64,000 nt of DNA, from positions 1,057,001-1,121,000 of the forward strand of contig BSBK01003560.1 in NCBI GenBank assembly GCA_027943335.1. Reading direction: 5' to 3'. Below the pieces are notes generated by a model. The model saw only the letters and a list, made by a program, of their open reading frames with translations. It did not search any database and was not told where the DNA came from. Shown one piece after another: positions 1-11,290 of this stretch. Numbering within the stretch: the stretch's first letter is position 1; each line of letters begins with the position of its first letter. The position numbers and the translations under genes are program-made. Source of the DNA: Chamaecyparis obtusa. Taxonomy: Eukaryota > Streptophyta > Pinopsida > Cupressales > Cupressaceae.

Positions 1-2
1 CT

Positions 3-659
3 AGACCAGATATTTCCAATGCAGTTGGTATTGTTCAAAGATTTGTAGCAGATCCCAAACAAAGTCATCTTATGGCAGTAAAGAGGATATTTAGATCCTT
101 GAGAGGAACTATAGACTATGGGTTATGGTATCCTAATTCAGAAAATGTAGAACTTCATGTATATACAGATGTAGATTGGGCAGGTTGTGTGGATGATAGA
201 AAGAGTACCTTAGGAGGAGCAATATTTCTTGGAGATAGACTTGTTACTTGGACAGGTAAGAAGAAAAATTGTATTTCTCAGTCCACAGCAGAAGCAGAGT
301 ATGTTGCAGCAACATTAAATTGCTCTACAATTGTGTGGATCAAGCAGATGATAAAGAATTTTGGTATTCATATTGATTATCCTATTTTTATTCATTGTGA
401 TAACACTATCACTATTAATATGTCAAAGAACCCTGTGATGCATGTAAAGACAAAACACATTGAAATAAAATATCACTTCCCAAGAGATAAAGTAGCAGAG
501 AAAGAAGTAAAGTTGGACTATGTGAGAACAAAAGATCAGCTAGTAGACATATTCACAAAGCCTTTACCTAAGGATACATTTGAGTATCTCAGGGAGAAGT
601 TGGGAGTAATTCCCTTCCCTGAATCTAATTATATTTTGCAGGAGTGCATCAGTCCTTAG
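3..659 (+). CDS. copia polyprotein, C-terminal RNase H (5' partial)
   Basis: The frame is open from the window edge, so the ATG at 72 is internal and not a start. The opening residues RPDISNAVGIVQRF and AVKRIFRSLRGT match the connection after the copia reverse transcriptase. RNase H follows: DVDWAGC (first acidic residue), DRKSTLGG, SQSTAEAEYVA (acidic Glu) and HCDNT (Asp). The end is HVKTKHIEIKYHF and the typical closing motif DIFTKPLP. The enzyme degrades the RNA strand of the RNA/DNA hybrid during reverse transcription in cytoplasmic particles. No stop or frameshift interrupts the 219 codons seen. One small departure is HFPRD where HFLRD or HFIRD is usual. The family assignment is secure. 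Confidence 0.93.
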   Translation, partial: RPDISNAVGIVQRFVADPKQSHLMAVKRIFRSLRGTIDYGLWYPNSENVELHVYTDVDWAGCVDDRKSTLGGAIFLGDRLVTWTGKKKNCISQSTAEAEYVAATLNCSTIVWIKQMIKNFGIHIDYPIFIHCDNTITINMSKNPVMHVKTKHIEIKYHFPRDKVAEKEVKLDYVRTKDQLVDIFTKPLPKDTFEYLREKLGVIPFPESNYILQECISP

Positions 660-1027
660 TGACTGATGAATGGTTGACTACCCTACTTCAGGAGTAGTAC
701 CGATGCTTAATTGTTTGGCACCCTTTTCCATTGATGTCAAAGGGGGAGTAAGTATATAGTAATGAAAAACAAAATAGTAAGAGGATACAACAGTAGATGA
801 AGGATTCATCCTTAGAGAAGTTTTGTTGAGGAAATGGAGAATGTTCTAAAATAATTGTAGAAAGGGGGAGTGAGTATTTAGCAAGAAGAAATAAAATATT
901 AAGAAATAGAGGATTAATCCTTGTGGGAGTTTTGTTGAGGAAATGGAGAATATTATAAAATAATTGTACATTTGGATTGGTGGTGTTTTTCATTCCATAT
1001 GTTGCCATCAATGCCAAAGGGGGAGAT
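660..1027 (+). promoter_or_regulatory. copia 3' untranslated region with three polypurine tracts
   Basis: AAAGGGGGAG occurs at 739-748, 861-870 and 1016-1025. The last lies directly before the LTR and is the expected plus-strand primer site. The first two start two copies of a unit of about 110-120 bp. Both copies carry GTTTTGTTGAGGAAATGGAG and end near AAAATAATTGTA, so the region is an imperfect tandem duplication. Confidence 0.75.
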
Positions 1028-2338
1028 TGTTAGAGATTTTTCAACAAGCCAGAGTGCTGACTGTATGTTTGTCATTGATGACAACATATGGTAAGTAGCA
1101 TGTATGGAAGTTTGATGAAGAGAGCCTTGAGTATATGTTTCCTAGATATGTTATCGACATGATATCAAAAATGCAGAGGTTGATTCTGAGTGAAGACAAT
1201 AATATAGTAGTTTGTATCAGTGAGTGTTCCTGACAGGTCCCAGGAAGAGTTCTGTATGTGATTTACATTATGGTAGTAATGAAGCCTTGCACATTTATAT
1301 TTATGTTGTAGACATGTGTATGATGCTATGTTCATGGATGCAGAGTTAGATATGCAGTATAGGTTGAGTTATGAAGTCTCTAGTTGACAATCACAATTTC
1401 CTGAGTTTATCTGGTAGAGCCGACAGTGTTTTTATTGTTGTAGTAGTTGCACCTATCATTGTGATATGCATGTTTGAATTAGTGTTTGGAAGAGAGTTAA
1501 TAATGTTTGGTTAAGAGCGCATGACATAATTCAACATGACAAGAAAGTATTAGTCAATATGGCAGAGCCGACAGTGTGAAGAGATGCATCTACTCACATG
1601 GAGTTGCGCGGTCCTAATTTGTGTTGCGTGCTTAGTATAGCCGACTGAGATGTTATTGGAGAGTTGTATTATTTATCTAATATGATTTCAAGATGGTTCT
1701 AATAGGCCGACTTGATTATATCATTTAGAGGAAAGATATTTATAAGCAGTCATTTGTGATTGCTAACTATGGCAGATAGTTGAAAGATAAGAGTAGAGCA
1801 GAAGGTGAGAAGTGTTGAGACATTAGTAGAAGGTCTATGTGATAAAGTAGAGAGTGTATACTATCCATTGGAACTGATCAAGACAACATGTCTAACTCGC
1901 AGTTCACCAAGATCCAGATATAGTGTGTATCTGTTAAACATAAGGTTGCAGCCTTCACCCCTTTGAGCAATGTGCTCCCAGACAGTGTGTCCTCATCCCT
2001 CACTGGATTAATTGTAAAAGACTCCTAACAGGGTCTGACCCTTGACTAGGTCACTGTACTTAATGCATTATAAAGATCAACTCATAAAAGGGATGTAAGA
2101 TATTCTAACAGGGATCATAATACTCTAGTGCAGTTTATAGTGGGTGCTAATTCCCACCGGGGTTTTTACTTATTTGGGTTTCCCCGTAACCAAAATATTG
2201 GTGTTGTGCTAAGTGTTCTTATATTGTGTTTATGCTTAATGTTCTTCTGTACTTAATCGGATAAATAATTGAATCTTTTAGATAAATGATTCACCCGTCC
2301 CCCCCCCTCTCAGTTATCTCTTGGGACTATTCCTAACA
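1028..2338 (+). repeat. copia 3' LTR
   Basis: It begins TGTTAG directly after the polypurine tract and ends CTAACA, a perfect 6-bp terminal inverted repeat, giving 1311 bp. A TATA-like TATTTATAAG lies near 1737-1746. A C-run occurs near the 3' end (2296-2307). No open frame of note is present. Confidence 0.88.
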
Positions 2339-2437
2339 CTTTTAGGTCCTCATAGTCTTCATTTTCTTTAGGTCATCCAAGTGACCCCCTGATAGCCTTC
2401 CAAGCCTTAGGATTAGGGCTAGATGAATCCCTAATAT
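2339..2437 (+). repeat. probable upstream (U3) fragment of the Tat-type 5' LTR, left of the CACTA insertion
   Basis: These 99 bases lie between the copia LTR and the CACTA element. If the CACTA element and one TAT copy are removed, they join to 17369, where LTR sequence continues. They do not resemble the first 380 bases of the 3' LTR at 36729, so membership of the same LTR is inferred from position only. Confidence 0.4.
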
Positions 2438-3620
2438 CACTAGTACATTTGAGACCTTTTTTTGACGGCAAGATGTCAGAAAAAAGATGGTTTACCATCG
2501 ATATTATGACACCACCCGCCATCATAGTTTTGCAGTCGAAAAAAATGATGACTACGATTGGCATCGTAATTAAGACAACTATAGCCATCGCAAAAGGGGG
2601 GTTTCAACACAATGAATACACCGTCGTTTCTATTTTTAGTCATCCCAATTTCAATGGGTAGATGTCAGATGTAGTTAGTTTACCAACAAAAATGTTGTAC
2701 ATGCGATGGTTAACTGTCCTAATGTTCTGATGAATAACCATTGTTGGTAGATTATTTATTGATGGAAATGTTGTGCATGCGACAGTTGTTTGTTAGAAGT
2801 TTTTGAAAGATTTTCATTGCTTTTCTAGTGATGTCGTAATAGCGATGAAATTCACAATTTTTTTAGAAAAAATATATATTTGTCGATCGAGTTTGTATCG
2901 ATTCAGTTTGGTGTTCTTGTAGATTTGGTTCTAGCTAGTTACATTACTTTTAGATCTTGATCAACTTCCAAGGTGGTTTGGTGAGTCGAGGTCTTTTATT
3001 TATGCCCATGATTTGGTTATGTCATTCGGAGATGAATTTTAGTAGATTCGATAGATGACAAGAAGCTAGTGCAACGATCAGAGATGCATTCTTCCTGATG
3101 TGTTCATGGGATATATGTGGACTTGATTGCATTTGAATATGATTCAAGTGACTTCTTGACTTCTTTGGTCCGGATTGGATGTGCTTTGTTCCTATGGAGT
3201 GTAGCAGTGACTTGACTTGCAGAACTTGCACAATGGAAATTTGTAGATCACTATGGTGTCTGTGATGACTTCAGAGAAGTCTCCTTCTTGGTGAATAGAG
3301 CTGAGAGACTTGGATTACAGAAAGTGGTTCATTTGATGTGACTTATGAGACATTGGATGCCTCTTCACGGTGGGTTCATGGTGTGGTCTATGGTGTTTCT
3401 TTGCGACTGGGTTCTTGGCAGAGATCTGTTGATTTGGTAGCCATTGAATTGATATGACTTGATCTTGGGTCAAGACTTCTTGAGGTGAGCTGAAGTGATC
3501 AGTTCTCCTTTAAGTGATTGATGTTTCTGATAGATAGTCATTGATTTTAGTTTTGTCATTGGTTATTCTTTGGTTTCCGTCGTAATTGTGATGGCTCACA
3601 CTATTTTTTAAAAAGAAATA
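2438..3620 (+). repeat. CACTA left terminal and subterminal region
   Basis: After the terminal repeat come scattered CATCG/CGATGG-type words and TCGTAAT motifs near 2556, 2833 and 3578, which recur inverted at 17241-17290. Two segments about 760 bp apart (2828-2890 and 3575-3637) share a TCGTAAT core followed by an A-run and AAATATATATTTGTC, so part of the region is duplicated. In this superfamily such motifs bind a TNPA-like protein; that role is inferred here. No coding sequence is recognisable. Confidence 0.55.
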
Positions 3621-3735
3621 TATATTTGTCATACGTTGATTGAGATCTTAAATTATTCAGCTTCTCTTTGTTTCGATAATAGTTTAACATTCTCTACTTA
3701 ATAGGGCCAACCACGTGAAGGTGGAAGCTCATCTG

Positions 3736-3838
3736 GCCCCTCCTAGGATCCTCTTATGACCCTTTACGACACATTACGACCTCTAAGATGTATTCTTAGG
3801 GATCATAAAGGGTCATAAAGGGTCATAAGGGGTCTTGG
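3736..3838 (+). repeat. short GGTC/CATAA microrepeat
   Basis: GGGTCATAAA occurs as near-identical units of about 10-11 bp, ending AAGGGGTCTT. The wording resembles the large array at 51751-56076 but covers only about 40 well-matched bases. Confidence 0.5.
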
Positions 3839-3840
3839 GA

Positions 3841-4138
3841 CACAACAGCTGAGAAACATAAATGTAGGCATCATGGTCATAATTGTTTGGAGACATAACA
3901 TAATTGAATGCTATACCCAGACGATGCAACACAACCACTACTCCTGCAATTCCAAGTTGACACTGTGGGATCCAAAAACCAAAGATAAAGAATCTATATA
4001 TGGTTTTTGGATCCCGCATTGTCAACTTAGAACTGCAGTAGTGGTTGTGTTGCATTTTCTAGGTATAGCATTCAATTATGTTGTGTCTCCCAAAAATTGT
4101 GACCATGATGCCTATATTTATGTTTCTCAGCTGTTGTG
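3841..4138. repeat. 298-bp long hairpin (foldback)
   Basis: The left arm from 3841 (CACAACAGCTGAGAAACATA) is complementary with few mismatches to the right arm ending at 4138. The arms meet at GGATCCAAAAACC / GGTTTTTGGATCC around a loop of about 20 bases near 3981-4001. Open frames on both strands here simply mirror each other. It could be a small foldback MITE, or, if transcribed, a source of long double-stranded RNA. A short partial repeat of the outer end follows (4139-4165). No clear target duplication is visible. Confidence 0.8.
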
Positions 4139-4165
4139 ATACCTACATTTATGTTTTGTAGTTGT

Positions 4166-5315
4166 CGTGTTTATTTGCATGTTCTTTATATGTTTGGCTT
4201 CTCTCCCTTGCATCAAAAATAAGATTTTCCCACTTTGAATCAAGAATGCGCGTGCAACACAAGCAAAATATGCACAAATAGAAGATAGAGTTGAGAAAAC
4301 ACAACACATTTACATTTTTTTAATAGGTCAAAATTATAATGTTTGCGATGGTCTATAACTTAAAATATGCAATTAAAGCCCTCTATGAAAAATGTAACCC
4401 TATTGTGTTTTTCAGCTCCACCTAATATCCTATGTATATGAATTGAGATTGCATATTGAACTAGGCGTCTCCTTTTGCATTGCCTGAAACCAAGAGACTA
4501 TCACAGTTAACATCTAAAATCATTATTGAACTTTTGTTATTATTAAAAAGTACACTAGTCTCCTTTGTTTCTTGTACACCATCTCTGTCATTAAGTTTCT
4601 TCATGGATGACCTCCACTTTCTTCCCCACTACAACTGTAACCACTATTCATTCTCCTGCGGTCATTACTATCTTCTCTATTGATCAGACCTCCACTACAA
4701 TTTCTCTTATGAAAATTTCCAAATTCACTATTTGATATTCCTTCATCTCCCCTCAACTCCATCACTTATGGTTACAAATCAAGTTCCAAGAATTAGAATG
4801 GCATGTCTCATCATCACAACTAATCCACCTTAAACAATTGATTAACCATTCTAGACAAGATGATGATTTAAGGTTTTTTGTGAAGCTTCTCACTTGGTAG
4901 TTGTAATCAGCATTTGTATTACAAGTTTTATTGTTGTTCAAGTAGTGTGTTTTAGAAAAGAACCCATTGAGCATTCTAATACTAATTTCTCCCAAAATAT
5001 GAAATCCACTAAAATTTAGCGAAAACCCCTCCAACATTACAACAATGTATAAAAGGAAACTCAATGTTTCTAGTAGCGATAAATAGATTTTTTGAGAAGA
5101 GTAGAAGAAACAATAATAGAAACAATACACTTGGAGGGAGAGAACCCTATAGACTTATGACATACCTTTGTATGTAGCCCATTAACATTTCAAATGCAAG
5201 AATGAAAGAAAACATAGAACTAAGCTCAAACACATGTAAATAAACATCAGTCATTATCAAATAAACGTCGAGAAATAAACATCAGTCATTATCAAATAAG
5301 TTGCATAAATGAGAA
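4166..5315. other. CACTA interior, no recognised gene
   Basis: A/T-rich sequence. A minus-strand frame at 4762-5130 (122 codons, low-complexity, Phe/Tyr/Ser-rich) has no family resemblance I know. A short duplication centred on AAATAAACATCAGTCATTAT lies near 5238-5295. Confidence 0.4.
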
Positions 5316-6661
5316 TCATTTTTTTTGACTTTTTCTTTTTTTTGCTTCCCTATATTGTTGCAGAGGCGTATCCGTGTCCACATCGTCATTTCTTCTTGGT
5401 CGTGCACGTGATCTCACTGTCCTTTGCAAAGGTGGGTCCTCTGCAATAACAAATAAAAGGCTTCAATTAAAAACATATTATCATAATTGGGGTTAATTTA
5501 AAAATATATTCATTATTGTTACAAGCATTTCAATACTTTAAAAAACATAAACATGACGCTCTTTACCTTATCCAACCACATCATCTTTCTGGTGGCTTGA
5601 ACCTCACCACGCTCATCGGGAACAACCTCTACATCCCCTGCAACTGCAATATAAAATGTTTTATTAATCCCAACACATTATAATTAAATTTGTATTACTA
5701 CGCCAAATTCAATTTAACATGTTTACTTGTATTAAATATTCATTAATCAAAATTCAAATAGAAAATGTATACCTTGAGTACTACAATTCACATTAGAATC
5801 GATGCCTCCATCATACTTGATCAACAGATCCAATAGAAGAACCTTGTGCACTCATTGCTCGGTATCATTCAACCATGACTTTATAGCCTTGTTTGTAGCC
5901 TATTTTTTTGTCCTCTTTTGTAATTGATTTTTTGAACTCTAAGGCCTACATTTTTTATTGGTATCATGAATTTTTATTGTAGTGAATTTCATCAAAACTA
6001 AATTGATTGCAATTTAATTATAAATATTTGCATATGATTTTTCATTTACTAATACTTACAACTCGTGCAGCAAGTTTTGAATATCCACCCGAGCCAAGCC
6101 TGTATTGCCCATGCATTTATTTTCTTGTTTTTGTTGCCTTTGTTGTGTCAGGCAACCTATGTGATGTTTGAAATATGTTAGATCACATAAGTACAAAGAG
6201 TAAATAGTACATAATTTCATTATTAACATTATCATGTACCTTCATTCCTCAAGTGATACTACTCGTCCACTATGTCTTGCACTTCTCTCAAGTGCACCCT
6301 TTTTAAGATCCTCCCATTCATTAATAAGAATATAGGGAGGCCGCTCGTAATAAGGGTTGTGTTCTATTTGGCTCCTGTAGTTGTCCCTAATATACTTCAA
6401 AACAGTGCCCACTTTGTCAAGGAGTCTAAGTCTATGAAAGACTTCAGGTCCAAAAAGTGTTGTCATAGAGTCAATGAGTTTATTCTTTAACCCTTTATCT
6501 TGTAATGACCACCTTTTAAGAAAAAAAACTGTTAGATTCATAAATGAAGTGAGGCTATCTTTTAATATACTTGAAGAAAGGGATGAAACAAAATCTAATC
6601 TTGCAATGAAATCAAAATATGATACCATGTGCGTATGGTTGGCCCAAAAATGCGCAAACAT
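5316..6661 (-). pseudogene. decayed five-exon CACTA transposase-like gene (Transposase_24 / Ptta-En/Spm type)
   Basis: Exons on the minus strand, by splice sites and frame: 6661-6240, 6137-6060, 5945-5773, 5637-5567 and 5438-5316 (ends at TGA). Donors read GAAG|GTACAT, GTT|GTAAGT, CAAG|GTATAC and ATAAG|GTAAAG. Acceptors are AG, and the phases 2,2,1,0 agree across all junctions. Exon 1 has LDKVGTVLKYIRDNYRSQ and NPYYERPPYILINEWEDLKK, resembling the conserved core of plant Ptta/En/Spm transposases. Exon 2 has KCMGNTGLARVDIQ, resembling their GRxGYA segment. The tail is basic (RSRARPRR). Frame-breaking stops lie at 6244-6242 (TGA) and in exon 3 (two TAG, one TGA), each explicable by C-to-T change. 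The 5' start is unclear: the ATG at 6661 directly follows a stop and an earlier exon may exist. The family call is by resemblance; the splice structure is read from the sequence. Confidence 0.5.
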
Positions 6662-6719
6662 TCATCATTAAGTTTTTCATAAAATAGATTATTCCCTGAA
6701 AGATAATTATGAGATTATT

Positions 6720-7480
6720 ATAATTAGTTATTGCAAGGGACCACACAGGGGGTTAGTGCATTACATTATGAGTATTATATTGTATAGTAAAAGAAAGGAT
6801 CAGTCCTTAAAGTACTTGGAAGCTGGGCTACTCTCAAGGGAAGTCCATCTTCATTTCTCATGAGTAATTGATCACATGGTATTGTTCCCATACATTTAAC
6901 AAAATTACATCCAGGAATTGCATCATCTAGAATTATGCATGTGCATAGTTAAGCCATACACTTCTAAAAAGAACTATGCTACAGAACATGTGCACTCAGG
7001 AAAATGCACTTAGGAACATGTGCAGTGTATAGGCACTGGAATCCAAATGAAGCCCTACATTTATGTCTCTATGAACACCTGGTGAATCACTATTGTGGCT
7101 ACATTTATGTCTCTATGAACACCTAGTGAATCACTATTGTGACTGCATCATCCAAATAGTGCAACAACAAAACTAGATGTTGTTGTTCCATCTAGTGTTG
7201 CTATGACATCATTTCCAAATGATGCATCCACAATAGTAACCCACATTGCCCATAAACACAAGGTAGACATGATCAAGCATAAGCAATGGAGGGGACATTA
7301 TCAAGGTCAAATCAGAGGTTAACTTTCATTCCTTGAAATTTTATATTTATAAAGTTATAAAATTTCATGCCTTGAAATTTTATAACATAGTTCCTTAGCA
7401 TTTGATCTTCATATTGCATCCATGACTTGAGCTAGGCATTCAAGATTTGTCTTCTCGTTAACTCAATTTAATTTTGATGG
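6720..7480. repeat. unit D copy and junction sequence before the repeat mosaic
   Basis: 6930-7320 is a direct repeat of 10240-10575 (shared ATTATGCATGTGCATAGT, then AACACCTGGTGA, then a stretch rich in GTTGTTG). A 38-bp unit ending ATCACTATTGTG is duplicated within it (about 7055-7140). 7370-7480 is an inverted copy of about 14766-14880. There is no coding potential. Confidence 0.6.
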
Positions 7481-7516
7481 CATTTTTTTATTTAATTGGG
7501 ACACCAACTTGCCTAT

Positions 7517-7735
7517 AAACAAGAAAAAGAAAAGAAAAAGAAAGTGTCATTTGTAATTTTTGTGAATTCAAAGAGTTGCCGTGAAGATGACACTGCACTT
7601 TTGCGTGGCGCGAAGAGGGCATTCGAGTTTGGCATGCGCGAAGAGGCCAACACCGTGTGGGAAGAGGGTACTAGCACTTGAGGTAGGCATTCGAGCTTTG
7701 TCTTCTCATTAACTCAATTTCATTTTGATGGTATT
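7517..7735 (+). repeat. left outer inverted arm of the mosaic
   Basis: It matches 17013-17222 inverted, with shared AAAGAAAGTGTCATTTGTAA, ACACTGCACTTTTG, GGCATTCGAGTTTGGCATGC and GAGGTAGGCATTCGAGCTTT. The arm is richer in G+C than its surroundings and contains a frame (7496-7681) with no family resemblance. The right copy does not keep that frame, so I do not call it a gene. Confidence 0.75.
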
Positions 7736-8934
7736 TGTTGCTTTAATGACACAATATGAATGTTAATAGTGGCATTGTTTACATCTTAGCATTTGGAATG
7801 CTCAATGACCCATGAGCTTTGAGAGCTAGGGCATCATTTCTATTACCTTCAAGACATTGTGTGAAGTGTTTGATCTCTCTTTATTTATTTTTTTGTTGAT
7901 ATTCACTATGTGGTACTCCCTTTTTTTGATCTTTTCATTAGGAAATGTCTTGATGGCTCGCGGGCTGCAAGCTAGGGCATCATGCATTGTTTATGACCTC
8001 ACTGTTTAAGCACATCATGTCCCTATTTGATTGGTCGGTGCTCTGTTTGTTATATTGAGTTTACATCATATATTTAGTTTTAATAAATATTTTATAAAAC
8101 AACATAAAACTAACCTAAAAAACTTTGTCTTAATAAAATATTTATAAAACAATATATTTAGTTTTAATAAAATCTTATAAAACAACATATATTGTGTGAA
8201 GTGTTTGATCTCTCTTTATTTGTTTTGTTGTTGATATTCACTAGCTATGTGGTACTCCCCGTTTATGATCATTTCATGAGGAAATGTCTCGATGGCTTGC
8301 GGGCTGCAAGTTAGGGCATCATACATTATTCATGAGCTCATTGTTTAACACTGGCATTGTTTATATCTTTTCATTTGGAATGCTTGATGACCTGTGAGCT
8401 TTGAGAGCTAGGGCATCATTGTTATTACCTTCAAGGCATTGTTTGAAGTGTTTGATCTCTCTTTATTTATTTTGTTGTTGATATTCACTATGTGGTACTC
8501 CCCATTTATGATCATTTCATGAGGAAATATCTTGATGGTTCACGGGCTACAAGCTAGGACATCATGCATTATTTATGAGCTCACTATTTGAGCATCGGCT
8601 AATCAAATAGGGACTTGAGGTGCTCAAACAGTCAGCTCATAAATAATGCATGATGCCCTAGCTTGCAGCCCACGACCTATCAAGACATTTCCTCATGAAA
8701 TGATCATAAACAGGGAGTACCACATAGTGAATATCAACAACAAAATAAATAAAGAGAGATTAAACACTTCACACAATATATGTTGTTCTATAAGATTTTA
8801 TTAAGACTAAATATATTGTTTTATTAAAATTTTATTAAGACAAAGTATTTTGGGTTAGTTTTATGTTGTTTTATAAGATTTTATTAAGACTAAATATATG
8901 ATGTAAACTCATAATTATACTTGATATATATATA

Positions 8935-11290
8935 CTTCAAAGGAGGAATTATGAAATATAGTTGTAGTTAGTTATCTCTTCTATAATAATTGATGGGTGA
9001 AAGGTAATGATCAATCAAGTTGCTGCTATTAGATCATACATTAATACACTTACTATTTTGAATTTGAGCTCAGGCATCATGCAATGTTATTGTTGTCATT
9101 GCATGCTTGCTGCTGTTGTGCATCATATATTGTTTTATACACTATTTATTTCATTGAGACCGTGAACTTGACATTTGTAATGTATTTTCTGTTATTGGAT
9201 CAATGCTACCATGTTGTTGAGGTTGTAGATGCATTGAATCACCACTTCCATTTTATTTTTATAGTAGCAATATAACAAATAGAGCACCAGCCAATTAAAT
9301 AGGGACATCAGTAAGACATTTAATGCATTATTACTTCATCATGATGATAAAAATTTCATTAGCTCAAAACACATAGAATGTGGGTAGATGCATTGAATCA
9401 CCATTTCCATTCTATTTTGATGAAGATAAACTATGTTATAAAATTTCAAAGCATGAAATTTTATAACCGTACATATATTTTATAAGTATAACTGTACAAC
9501 AGAAGAGCACCCACATGCCTTGGTTGTTATTGGTCTATGAAAAGTTTTGGTTTTCCTTTCCCAATTGAGATGTCATCCTAAGATTCAAAAGGACCAAGGT
9601 AATAATAAGTCTTGAACACAAATGGATGATTGTGGATCCTTAAGTAGGAGTTGTGATGCAAAGGAAGAACACTTATATGGGTTTACACACATAAGGACAA
9701 TGGTTTCATTCATCTTTCTTTCAAGTGCTCTTGGGTACTTTCCTTGGCCTCTAGGCTTGGGCATCTTATAGGGGTTGAACCAAAATTACGAAGGCAATAA
9801 GGACACAAAGAACAATAGGTTTGGGGACTTAGACTTATGTTCAATCCTTAGTAATGGTTTGGGGAACTAATTACTAGATGAGTGACTACAATACCCTAAT
9901 TTGCATTATTAGATGATCTTGTTTAATTTGTGTTCATTTCATGCAAAGATACATGTAAAGGAAAATAAATTTTTGCATTTATAGATTACATGTATATATA
10001 TGAAAAATAACTTGTATATACTATACAAGGAAAATAACTTTCAGAAGAAAATGCAAGAGTACAAGCATACATAAGAGGATGAACATAAATAATAAGGGTG
10101 TCAGACATTGCTTGAAGTGATGAATTTTTGACCTGGGTATGAATCTAGTGTGCCCCTGTGTGATCCAGAACCTACAAAGAAAAGAGAGATGGGGGTTAGA
10201 TTAAAAATATCTAAACAATGAATGACATCCTATTATTGATCCTCATCTACAATTATGCATGTGCATAGTCAAGCCATACACTTCTGAAAGAAAAACCATG
10301 CTACATGACATGTGCAATCAGAAGAATGTTGCAGAGAGTAAATGACTCCATTTATGTTTGCATGAACACCTGGTGAGTCACTATTGTGACTACATCATTC
10401 AAACAGTGCAACAACAACACTAGATGTTGTTGTTTCATCTGGTGTTGTTGTGACATCATTTCGAAATGATGCACCCAAAATATTCACACACCATGCCCAT
10501 TAACACAAGGTAGTCATGAGAAAGCATGAGTAAGCAATGGAAGGGGCATACATACTCATCAAATCAGAGGAGAAAAGCATCAAATCTGCATATTAAGGGA
10601 GGAGTACATCATAGATTTCAAGTAAAGATCATAACATGACAACATGGTTGGTAGCCCCAAGGAGGCCCCATTGCATGTAGTGAGTAAACTACATCAAAAC
10701 AAAGAGGTACACAAATCTGCATCATCTATACATTAATGCTATGGCATGGAGTATATTTGAATCTGCATTTTAAAGGATAAGTAAGAAAGCTGCATGATGC
10801 TAGTGAAAATAACAAAGGTACAGATCTAATGCAGTAATGAAGCTACCCACATTCTATGTGCTTTGAGCCAATAAAATTTTTATCATCATGATGAAGTAAT
10901 AATGCATTAAATGTCTTACTGATGTCCCTATTTGATTGGACAGTGCTTTGTTTGTTATATTGCTACTATCAAAATAGAATGACAGTGGTGATTCAATGCA
11001 TCTACAGCCTCAACAATATGGCGACATCGATCCAATAACAGAAAATACATTACAAATGCCAAGCTCACAGTCTCAAAATAAATAGTGTATAAAATAATAA
11101 ATGGTGCACAACAACAGTAAGCATACAATGACAATAATAACATTTCATGATTCCCAAGCTCAAATTCAAAATAGTAAGTGTATTAATGTATGATTTAATA
11201 GAAGCAACCTCATTGATCATTACCTTTCACTCCTCCATCATTATAGAAGAGATAACTACCTACAACTATATTTTATAATTCCTCCTTAGA
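8935..11290. repeat. module C inverted pair with a 1.4-kb spacer
   Basis: 8935-9410 and 10842-11290 are inverted copies (outer TCAAAGGAGGAATTATGAAA-type end, inner CACATAGAATGTGGGTAG). Mirror frames at 9084-9275 (+) and 10955-11143 (-) encode similar peptides of about 62 residues. The spacer 9411-10842 holds an A/T-rich segment and a module D copy. Confidence 0.75.

Larger units (their letters stand above)
1..2338 (+). mobile_element. Ty1/copia retrotransposon, 3' part (RNase H end, polypurine tracts, 3' LTR)
   Basis: The order seen is end of the copia polyprotein (to 659), a purine-rich stretch with AAAGGGGGAG tracts, then an LTR that begins TGTTAG and ends CTAACA. Gene order and LTR ends are those of plant copia elements. 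The 5' LTR, gag, protease, integrase and RT lie before the window. The coding end is undamaged, which suggests a recent insertion. The target duplication cannot be checked because the left end is missing. The DNA directly after it (2339-2437) looks like part of another LTR, so it probably inserted there. Confidence 0.9.

Noticed and set aside
3813..4139. Overlapping frames on both strands
   Set aside because: They mirror each other because the DNA is a hairpin, and they lack family features.
4762..5130. 122-codon minus-strand frame as a gene
   Set aside because: Low-complexity Phe/Tyr/Ser composition and no recognisable domain or splice context.
7496..7681. 61-codon frame in the left arm as a captured gene
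   Set aside because: The inverted copy at 17013-17222 does not preserve the frame.
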